In this document: in pieces, positions 10,733-20,600 of the stretch
How the letters are laid out: every line of letters starts with the position of its first letter
How positions within the stretch are numbered: the stretch's first letter is position 1
NCBI GenBank assembly: GCA_946894095.1
Contig: OX335654.1
Span: 19,911,687 to 19,975,686, forward strand
Source: Incurvaria masculella
Lineage: Eukaryota; Arthropoda; Insecta; Lepidoptera; Incurvariidae
Direction of reading: 5' to 3'
Length of the DNA: 64,000 nt
Position numbers and translations under genes: made by a program
Notes under the pieces: model-generated
The model's database searches: none
What the model was told of the DNA's origin: nothing
Seen by the model: the letters and a program-made list of their open reading frames with translations, nothing else

Positions 10733-11641
10733 TCAGTTGCAGACGGCAGCAGTCGGGTAGACACAATCGCAGGGGTCTCGCGCCACGCACGTCGCCGGGC
10801 ACGTGCCGCAGCAGGGCTCGCCGTCTCCGCAGCCGCAGCAGCCCGGCTCCGGGCCGGCCGAGCAGTCCTCGCCCGGCGGCAGGAATGACGCCGAGTACAC
10901 CGTCGTGCTGTCGAGCGCGCCGCACGGCTTGTGGTACGGCTCGCGCTCGGCCCACGGCGGCCGCTGCGGGATCGGCGCGCACACCGGCCGGTACGACATC
11001 TGCTGGATCGTGCAGCTCGCCATCGGCGCCGCGGGCCGCTCGTAGCACCGCCGTGGGGCGCACGACGGCGGCCGCCCTCCCGGCCCCGGCGGCGGCGGCA
11101 GGTACGACAGCCGGTTCACCGTCGCGCTCTCCATCGGCGCCTCGACGCAGTGGAACTTGGGCGGCGGCTTGCACGAGGCGCGCCCGCCGCACGGCTTCGG
11201 CACGAAGTCGTGCCGCTGCGTCGTCAGGTTCTGCATGGGCCCCTGGCCCCACATGTCATGGTGGCAGGGCCGGATCGCGCTCGTCGGGCAGAGCGCGTTC
11301 GGGAGGTACGAGAGGCGCTGGACGGTCGCGCACTCCATGGGCTCGCAGCTCGCCACGAGGTTGGAGAGCGGCCGGCGCGCCTCGCCGCGGAGGTTGCGGC
11401 AGCCCTCGCTCGGCAGGTACGAGAGCTTGTAGGTCGTGCAGGCGTCGACGGGTGCGGTCGGGCGCGCGTAGCAGCGGCGCGGCGCGTACGAGTCGGGCAC
11501 CCGCGGCTGCTTGTAGCATGGCCCGAGTGCCTGGCGAGGCCGCGGCCCGCCGCAGCAGCGCGGCTTCTTGTCGCGGAGCCCCGACTCGATGCCGGCGCTC
11601 GGCCCGGACGCCTCCGCGGGGGACGGACAACACTCGGCCAT
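10733..11641 (-). CDS. SAXO/MAP6-like microtubule-associated protein (302 aa)
   Basis: A single uninterrupted exon from ATG at 11641 to TGA at 10733 encodes a Pro-, Cys- and Arg-rich protein with no membrane segment. It contains six repeats of the Mn type seen in stabilizer-of-axonemal-microtubules (SAXO/FAM154) and MAP6/STOP proteins: TTYKLSYLPSE, ATVQRLSYLPNA, LTTQRHDFVPKP, ATVNRLSYLPPP, CTIQQMSYRPV and TTVYSASFLPPGE, spaced about 38 residues apart. By family knowledge these modules bind and stabilise tubulin, mainly in cilia and sperm flagella; in an insect a sperm-axoneme role is the natural inference. The frame stays open a few codons upstream without another ATG, so the start at MAECCPSP is the best choice. 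The gene is far more GC-rich than its flanks. It is divergent from TONSL, 3 kb away. The family call is fairly secure; orthology to a particular SAXO is not. Confidence 0.72.
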   Translation of the reverse strand: MAECCPSPAEASGPSAGIESGLRDKKPRCCGGPRPRQALGPCYKQPRVPDSYAPRRCYARPTAPVDACTTYKLSYLPSEGCRNLRGEARRPLSNLVASCEPMECATVQRLSYLPNALCPTSAIRPCHHDMWGQGPMQNLTTQRHDFVPKPCGGRASCKPPPKFHCVEAPMESATVNRLSYLPPPPGPGGRPPSCAPRRCYERPAAPMASCTIQQMSYRPVCAPIPQRPPWAEREPYHKPCGALDSTTVYSASFLPPGEDCSAGPEPGCCGCGDGEPCCGTCPATCVARDPCDCVYPTAAVCN

Positions 11642-12128
11642 GTCGAGCTTGTCGGTACGGTTTAGCACCGGTGTGCAAAGTAAACTTCTCCAAAATAACT
11701 TACTGTGGATCTAAAACGTTAGATTTTTACAGCTTTGCCGAAAGCATTTCCCACAGCATTACCCCTAACCCCGAAAGTGAACCGAACGTTCAACTCATTT
11801 AAATAAAATGTCATTATGACGTGAACATTTTCCTTTTATTTTATTCAAACCATAACGATTGACCTCTTTAGAACGTCACGTAAATTGATAGTTGCCATGA
11901 TTATATACAACTATCAGTCATTTATCATTTATCTATTTTGTAAGTTAGTTGCTATGAGAATAAAAATGTTTGTGGAGTTACTGGCGTAATTTCATGTCAG
12001 GTCTTCTTCGCCCGCGGCAATCGCACCGTCTTATTAAAAAAATACGATTCCAAGAGGGTCTGGACACAGTAAACCTGAAATCCGATTAGTCCGGTAATAA
12101 TCCGCGCACTGAAGTTAGTCGGCTCACT

Positions 12129-12478
12129 CTGAGGCTGAGATAAATAGTCCTAACAGAAACTAAGGCTGAGATAAATAGTCGTATCAAAAATATGACTAAC
12201 GAAAAGTAGTACTTTGTGACGTCAATTGGCATTACTTTGAGATTTCGTCCATACAAAATGTATCAATGTGACGTCACAAAGTACTACTTTGCGTTAGCAT
12301 TAGTTTCGGTGACGACTATTTATCTCAGCCTAAGACTAACGAAAAGTAGTACTTTGTGACGTCACTTTGACACATTTTGTATGGACGAAATCTCAAAGTA
12401 ATGCAAATTGACGTCACAAAGTAAGTACTACTTTCCGTTAGTCTTAGTTTTTGTTACGACTATTTATCTCAGCCTGAG
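12129..12478. mobile_element. Fold-back MITE with nested inverted repeats
   Basis: The ends read CTGAGGCTGAGATAAATAGT and ACTATTTATCTCAGCCTGAG, inverted copies of each other. Inside, CTAACGAAAAGTAGTACTTT-GTGACGTCA and its reverse complement each occur twice, alternating, so the element can fold as two nested hairpins of about 100 bp. GTGACGTCA/TGACGTCAC motifs appear four times. There is no ORF. Confidence 0.75.
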
Positions 12479-12486
12479 TGGTCAGT

Positions 12487-12798
12487 CTGAGTTCTCACCT
12501 AAATTGACGTTTACGTCAAAACGTCAAACCCCATACAAATGTTTACTACTTATTCTGTGGTTTAACTTCTTCAAGCTGTCAACGTCAAACTCGGACTTCC
12601 GATTTGTATGAAAACGCGGAGTCTGCATAACCGCCAACGTCGATGTATTTATGCCAAGCGACGGTGAGTAAGCTGTCAAATCAAACTCGGACTTGCAAAT
12701 GTTAGTTCGCCCACTGCGCGCGCCCCTCAATTTCTCCATACATTTTAAAACGCCAGTCGATCGGTTTTGCGTAAACGCCAATTTAGGTGACAACTGAG
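12487..12798. mobile_element. MITE with ~29-bp terminal inverted repeats
   Basis: The left end CTGAGTTCTCACCTAAATTG and the right end CAATTTAGGTGACAACTGAG are inverted copies with a few mismatches. The interior includes GACTCCGCGTTTTCATACAA (minus strand), which recurs in the second copy at about 41790-42051. It lies immediately beside the fold-back MITE. Confidence 0.65.
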
Positions 12799-13469
12799 AC
12801 TACAGGCTCTGAATACGACACTGAATAACTAATCGGTCTGGACACCGATTGAAGGAAAATAAACGAACTGTGTCATTGCTTCATAGTCACAATCTACCCA
12901 ACTCCATCAACAATTTGCCGCCAAAACGACATGACAATACCTGAGCCTGAAATATCTGTCACGCTTTAGGCGCCAGGCGGGGAGGAGACCTAAACAGCTA
13001 CAGTTCGGGAACAATGGCTCGACGACCGCGACCTATATTCCATTGATCGTCGGCTCGCGGGGGGACGCTACATGAAGAGCTTGTGCCATTTTCCTGACAA
13101 CCTATCGAAATGTGCTCCAGATACTCCACATGTACATGTACGTGTACGACTGAACATGTTTAGATCAAGGAACTTGGTCTAAACAAGTTTCTTGGTATAG
13201 TTAGACCATGGACGTGGGGTGCCTAGACCTAGCATGCGCACATCCTATTTCTATGAGTTAGACCCACAATATATTTTTTCGTATTCTTCTCACGGACAGT
13301 GATGCAACGTGTAGAATTGATGGCATTCCCTCACAATTTTCTCACATAACGGTTGTCCCCCAGTAGACATAGATTTTTTACACCAGAGAATACTTATAAT
13401 ACTATACATATTATTGTTATATTGTTACTCCTTGTTGTATTTTGCTGTTATTGATATTATTGTTATCCT

Positions 13470-13740
13470 TGAAACCGTTGAATGTCTCTTAGGTGAACAT
13501 TCAAGTTCAGCTTAGAGGAAATGATTAGATTTCAATTTGAGGTGAACTACTACAATTAATGTCATTTGTTACACGTTTGTTGTTTTGTTTCCGTAAGTGC
13601 GTACAAAAACGGTCCGAATAGTTTCCGATGCTTTGAGCGTGCAATCTGAATCGAGACGCTTTTATTCACTTTAAGCACTGTAATCGTTTAAAGTTCAAAA
13701 CGGACCGCGCATTTGTTCGAAAAGTCAAAATAGTTGGTCC
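13470..13740 (+). repeat. Dispersed repeat, family shared with 36.5 and 50.5 kb
   Basis: The order of blocks (TTGAATGT, ACATTCAAGTTCA, TTTGAGGTGAACTA, TTTCCGTAAG-GCGTAC, TGCAATCTGA) matches 50440-50745 and, inverted, 36440-36660. It is non-coding and the termini are not well defined. A second shared block, GAGCACTGTCAACCCAATTC, occurs at 14058 and 36932. Confidence 0.55.
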
Positions 13741-14074
13741 GAAACGTGATCCGTTCCGGACCAACGTGATCCGATCTGATGACGTTTTCTTTCAAGTGCT
13801 TACGGTGCTCAGGGCATAACCGTGAGCGCTGTCTGTGGCAGCCATAGATCGCGCGGTAAATTGGATTTTGATGCTGCAAGTAGAGGCCACAGAATATAAA
13901 ATAAAACGCGTCACCGCTTTCGCTCGCCCTTTAGCTGCAGTAACTACGTAAGCGTGTGCAATACTGCAGAAATGCGCGCTCTCCCTATTGTCGTTCTACT
14001 ACTGTTTGCCTAATTCAAAATCTATCAATCGGACCAGGTGTTTGCACGAATGTATTTGTGAGCACTGTCAACCC

Positions 14075-14360
14075 AATTCGGACCAAGGGGCGACAATCAG
14101 CTGTCAAACTATGCCCACACTGCAACTTAGCTGATCAATCCCTGGACAACCTCTTCTTTCATTGCTGTGCTTTTGATGAGCAAAGAGAAAAACTATATAA
14201 ATGCTTAGAAATTACATACAAAGAAAGATAAAAAATCCCGCTCGACCTGAAAAACATATTAAGTCAACCGACCAACTTTGAACCCATATTTCTATATATA
14301 CATGAGACAATAGAAAATATTTAACTACATGACACTTCAGAATTGACTACAATCCATAAG
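14075..14360 (+). pseudogene. Retrotransposon C-terminal remnant
   Basis: The frame includes AVKLCPHCNLADQSLDNLF and HCCAFDEQREKLYKCLE, a C-x2-C-x(n)-H-x-C-like arrangement typical of the extreme C-terminus of R1/Jockey/I-type ORF2 proteins. The frame ends at 14231 and no RT domain is linked to it. Confidence 0.5.
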
Positions 14361-14607
14361 ATACAATAAAGAGAAGGCTGTATAGCGAAAGCTTTTGCCT
14401 GTCCATTGGATAAACAAAAAAAAAATCAGCTGTCAAACGTCAAACCTTTATTTTGTGTCACAGAACAAGTCTGTGCGTGAAAGTTTACGAGGGAATTAAT
14501 CTGGGAATTGAAAGTGATTGTCTAGACTTTTGTATAATTTCAATCGTATGAATCAATTATCTTAACATGCTGTAATCAGTTGCTAGACCATAAAGCATAT
14601 ACTAACT

Positions 14608-17600
14608 ATGGAAGAACAGAGTAAGTTCTGATAATTAGTATTTAATAAACTTGTTTTTCTCTATTCCACAAGAACATTTCATTTAGTCTGATGATGAGCC
14701 TCAATCCTTTCTTGCCTGTATTAGAAGTAAATGTTATTGAATTTTTTATTTGTTTTGTTCAATAGATCTAATTCTGATCGATCAGTTTTAGGTTGTGCTA
14801 AAGAAAGCTCGGAAAGTTTGTTTACTATGATTGTATTTCGTAAGGTATAAAATAATAGACGAAGCACCTACTCAAATGTATGAATGCAATGGATTCAGTT
14901 GTCAGTTGCCAAATAGTCTGCCATTGATCACAGAATTGCTCCGGCGCAAGAAGAAGACGCAATTGGGCGGCAACCGGCGGGCACTAGCGGAGGCGTACGA
15001 GGAGCTCGCTTCGTTCTACTTCAAGCTAGGCCGCTACGAAGACGCTCGCGATGAGTACCAAGAGGCGGCGGAGCTGTGGGCAGAGCTCGGCCTGCGCCTC
15101 CAGTGGGGCGCCGGCAACCGCATGATCGGTGAATGCCATATGATGATGGCTGAGTTTGAAGAGGCGCTGCAGTACGAGCAGAAGCATTTAGGTAATTAAA
15201 ACTTCTATCCTATACTTGTGATGAATGATAACACGGATGTTTGGATATACCATATTTTGCAAGCTCAGAATTCTGAGCAATCTCTCATCTTCCCGAATTT
15301 TCTGGAGAAATTATTCTGATGGTTTGGCTCAGTGCATCTACCGAGTCTCAGCTTCCCAACTCGGATTGGCCGATACCTTTAGGCGAGCGCGCCCTAATCC
15401 CTCCAAAATTGACCAAATTGAATTAACTGTACATTGAACTGCTCAATAATTGACTGACTATTGGTTGTAGTTTGTGTTATGAAGAGGCTTCATTAAAAAA
15501 ACTCCTATGGCCTAATGTTGCTTACCGTAATAAAGAAAACTTCGAGAAATTGATTTTTTCTGGTCTTTTTACGGTGATTAAAAGAATTGGTTTCATTTAC
15601 CGTTGCATGTACCGGGTGGCGTGTTGAGATGGGTTGGTATGGGCAACTCTGAAACTCTAAGATATAGAGAAATATGGGTTAAGGATCATCCACGTCGTCA
15701 ATTTAAGAGCTATGAAAATGTGTGTTCATAGATTTTCAAGAAAAACTTATGCACAACCTCTGACATGGAAGGCAAGTTCACACCCCTGAACTACGAGCCG
15801 CTCCTATCTTACCCATTCACTATACATATATATACTATATAGTAGGGAAAAAATACTGTAGTTTAGTTTTATATTATATATATAGGTATATATATAACAT
15901 GTATGTATTTATTTCTTTGGTGTATAAAAAAATTCCCACTCCGAAAGTTTTTTAAATATATTATTTACTTAGCTCACATTTGACGTTTTTAATAGTTCAG
16001 TTGTTTTAATGCTAAACGTTTCAGTTTTTCTATTCTGAGATCAGTTCCACTCTTACAACCGTATTCAGAGTGGGCGGACTAACTTCAATACGCCGGACTA
16101 AACCGGTTTTTGAATGGTTAATCCGGTGCTAATATCGTACCAAGAATTGACAGGTTCTCTGTGATTTCTGTGAATTGTGACTTGTAATTGCGAAATAAAT
16201 AATATAAAATAAAACATGAACACATGTTTAGGAATATCTGTTATGAAAGTTTATTTCTCCCTTTCATGAGAAGTCCTTTGGAGCACACTGGTCTCGAAGC
16301 CAAGTTTTTTAAAAACTAAATGTTTATGTTCACTCTGTAATAATTATATCTTTATATATGTATTTGAACATACACATTATTATTAATTCCCTCTGTCACA
16401 TTTAAGATAGTTGGTTATGCTCGTGTGTGTTACAGCCGTTGCCAAGGAGCTGAACAACCAGGTGGAGGAGCAGCGAGCGATGGCGACGCTCGGCCGCATG
16501 TACCTGCTGCAGGGGCAGAGCATCGCCGATGCCCAACGAGCCGCCGTCTGTCTGAAGGCCGCAGAAAAGGCTTTTATGAAGAGTCTGGTGCTGTGTGAAG
16601 AGTATATATCACTCTTTCTTTTGTTGTGCACTTCCTTGTTGCATTGTTGTTATATTTAGATGCTCTAACTTTCGCTCAGAGCAATGTAGGGCCTTTTGTT
16701 GATGTGGGAGCAATGGATGCCCAAATAAGTGAAAATTTTTTCTTGTAAGGCAAACATATTTTTTTCCGAAATAGTTCTTCTTAGTATCTTTTAAAGATAA
16801 TATTATCACATAGGAAAATGATTGCCCCTATCCGCCATCTCACATTGGCTCATCTCGAGCGACTAACACTTGTATCTATTCCACACTTCCCTCCCCAGCT
16901 TAAAGGGCAAGATCCCGATGCACGAGATAATGGACATGCGTGCCCGGCTGCTCCTCAACATCGGCGTGGTGCTGGAGCAGCTCGGCGGCACCGAGCGGGC
17001 CCTCAGCTTCTTCCGGAAGGCCATCTCCATCTGCAGCAGCCAGGAGCTGCTGGACGTGCTGCACCAGTGCCACGTCACGGAGGCGGGGCTCCACGCCAAG
17101 GGGAAGGACTACACGAAGGCTCTCGCTTCCTTCAACAAAGCTCTGGAGGTGGCAGGCCGATTGGAGGACAAGGTCTGTGTGTTTGGGGTCTGCCTTTAGT
17201 CTGTTCTCTTAGCTCTGAGACTACTACTATGCACTTGCTTTTCCATTTTCCTGTGAATTGTGTTCTATTACTGTGGTTGAATTAATTATAATTACTATTA
17301 ATGTGGCATCACACTGTAAATTGTATTAAAGTGCGCCATCCCGCTCAACTCCCCACACAAACGGGGAAAGAAGATCACTCCCATATTTCTTGTTAGAGAT
17401 CCAAAATGTTGCTCAAAATAACTTTATTTGATGGAACTAGATGTCTGATGACCATTGGCATTGTACAATTATCCTTGGTTAAAGTTCGAATTTTTCGCGT
17501 GTTTTTTCCATTATTTTTGGAGGTGGATTACTCAACGATAAAATCTATACATCTTAAAAAGATTAGTCATTATACATAGCTTGTTTGATGAAAATTTATA

Positions 17601-20600
17601 ATCAATTTAGGTTTTGTTAGATTTTTGACTACGGCGGTCGTGGTTTACTTTTAGCTAGAATCACTTAAAATAGTACAAATGTGTGAACAAACGGTACATT
17701 ACAAAGTATAGTGATTACCTAAATATAGGTGTGGCAATAGAGTTTCGCATTTTCTGCGAGTACTCAGGTGTGTAGAAATAAAATAGATCATACATGAAGT
17801 ACATATTACACAACCAACAGTATAAAAAAACATTGTTCTAATCTAACCTTTATTAGTTTTATATAGAAGTCGTTTTGTAATAAAAAAAATTGTAAATCTT
17901 ACCAAATCAAACACTATGCGCATTGTCTGCTTTGTGGACATGTTGCATCCGCCTTATCACGGAGCCTGTCTTTTTCTTTGAAACAAAGAAGATCCCAGAG
18001 CGCAATACCATGGCTTAGTTCCGTGCCCGCGAATGAGTTAGTCCCGCCGGGAAGGGACACCTTAATTATAGCTTGTAATTCTTATTATGTTCATTTTTAC
18101 TAAAAAAAATTATTTTTAATAAAGCACACTTTATAGTTTCCTAAATTAATATAGATTGCTTAATATATTTAATTATAACAACAAAATCTAACTGTGAAAA
18201 TGTGAATTTACATTTGTCAAAAAGATCCAGTCATAGTCAATGAACATAATAAATGTGTTGTTTCAGGTGCTGAAGCAGTGCGAGACTTTATCACTGAAGG
18301 GCGACATTCTGTGTAGAATGTCAGACTACCAAAGCGCCAAGCAAGTGCTGCTGAAGGCCTGGAAACTGGACACGCCCGATCAAGAGGAGAAAAGTGATAT
18401 TGAGAAAAGGCTGAAAATTGGTGAGCACGATTTATGTCATGGATATCATTATTTCATATGCAATATGTATATATAAGTTCGTAGCCTAGTGGCGCGGAGA
18501 CAGGCCTAGCATACCAGAGGTCTGGGTTCATATCCTCGCCTTGACATGCACCACTTTCTTTCTTTTCTGAGTTCGATAAGTGCATTTTGCCACGAATCAG
18601 AGCTGCTCCATGGTTCGGAATCCATGTAAAACTGTAGTTCTCTTCCCCTACTAGGTGGTAGGGTTTAAGCCCGCCCAGGTTAGTACCATCGCATTGGATG
18701 AAAAGATGGTCAAAGCCGCAATGAAAAATTGTCCGTTTTTTCTATCCAGTATGTAACCATGCTCATAAAGGGAAGGTCCTGGCATGGCTCCTAACTCCTT
18801 CGGTGTATTGGGCTAATATAACGTTAGTTGTGTGGTATTAACCATCCATGTCAGGTTGCATCATAAAAAATACAACTCAAGGCCAATACGGATACATCTC
18901 TTGTGACTAAATACCTGGCCCGGCAGTGGCGGCGCTATGCTACACGCAAGATCTGATCGTGACAACGGAGTCCACCGACCATGTGACACTGAAGCGGCTA
19001 CACGAGCGTCTCGGCGACGGCGCGTGCGCTCTGCGCGATTACTCCGCCGCCGCCGACGCCTACCTCCGCATGCTGGAGCACGCGCAGGCGGCCGGCGAGA
19101 GCGGGCGGCAGCTCATACCCATTTACGTCAGGTGCGTGTCCACCATGTCTGTAATTAAGTTGTGACTGAGTCGAGCGACCACGTTACACTAAACTGGATC
19201 AGTGACTGCAATAGCCTAATTATTCGTGTGTCAGGTATGTGTGGTAATTAAAACCACAAAATAAATTATTCTTATGGTTTACCAGTATTCTCTGAACTGA
19301 GTAAGCATAATTCGTCTAAACTGTCAACATGTTAACGTGCTTTCAGCCTGTACCAGACGTACAAAGACATGGGAGCATACGAGGAGGCGTTGCAGTATTA
19401 TGAGCGCGAGTATGAGCTGGTCCGCGAGGAGCCACGTGAGGCGTACAGTACGCTGTGCGGCATCGCGGAGGTGCGCCACCTCGCGCGGCGACCCTACGAG
19501 CAGGTGGAGCAGGCGTGCCAGGAGGCGCGCCCGGCGGTGAGTGGAGTACAGCCCGCTGTGCGGCATCGCGGAGGTGCGCCACCTCGCGCGGCGACCCTAC
19601 GAGCAGGTGGAGCAGGCGTGCCAGGAGGCGCACCCGGCGGTGAGTGGAGTACAGCACACTGTGCGGCATCGCGGAGGTGCGCCACCTCGCGCGGCGACCC
19701 TACGAGCAGGTGGAGCAGGCGTGCCAGGAGGCGCACCCGGCGGTGAGTGGAGTACAGCACACTGTGCGGCATCGCGGAGGTGCGCCACCTCGCGCGGCGA
19801 CCCTACGAGCAGGTGGAGCAGGCGTGCCAGGAGGCGCGCCCGGCGGTGAGTGGAGTACAGCACACTGTGCGGCATCGCGGAGGTGCGCCACCTCGCGTGG
19901 CGACCCTACGAGCAGGTGGAGCAGGCGTGCCAGGAGGCGCACCCGGCGGTGAGTGGAGTACAGCACACTGTGCGGCATCGCGGAGGTGCGCCACCTCGCG
20001 CGGCAACCCTACGAGCAGGTGGAGCAGGCGTGCCAGGAGGCGCACCCGGCGGTGAGTGGAGTACAGCACACTGTGCGGCATCGCGGAGGTGCGCCACCTC
20101 GCGCGGCAACCCTACGAGCAGGTAAAGCAGGCGTGCCAGGAGGCGCGCCCAGCGGTGAGTGGAGTACAGCACGCTGTGCGGCATCGCGGAGGTGCGCCAC
20201 CTCGCGTGGCGACCCTACGAGCAGGTGGAGCAGGCGTGCCAAGAGGCGCGCCCGGCGGTGAGTGGAGCACAGCACACTGTGCGGCATCGCGGAGGTGCGC
20301 CACCTCGCGCGGCAACCCTACGAGCAGGTAAAGCAGGCGTGCCAGGAGGCGCGCCCAGCGGTGAGTGGAGTACAGCACGCTGTGCGGCATCGCGGAGGTG
20401 CGCCACCTCGCGCGGCGACCCTACGAGCAGGTGGAGCAGGCGTGCTAAGAGGTGCGCCCGGCGGTGAGTGGAGTACAGCACACTGTGCGGCATCGCGGAG
20501 GTGCGCCACCTCGCGCGGCGACCCTACGAGCAGGTAAAGCAGGCGTGCCAGGAGGCGCGCCCGGCGGTGAATGGAGTACAGCACACTGTGCGGCATCGCG

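Noticed and set aside
10885..11802. Long plus-strand frame (305 codons) opposite the SAXO-like gene
   Set aside because: It is Arg/Ala/Ser-rich antisense translation of a GC-rich gene. The minus strand has the repeated Mn motifs, a sensible start and a normal composition.
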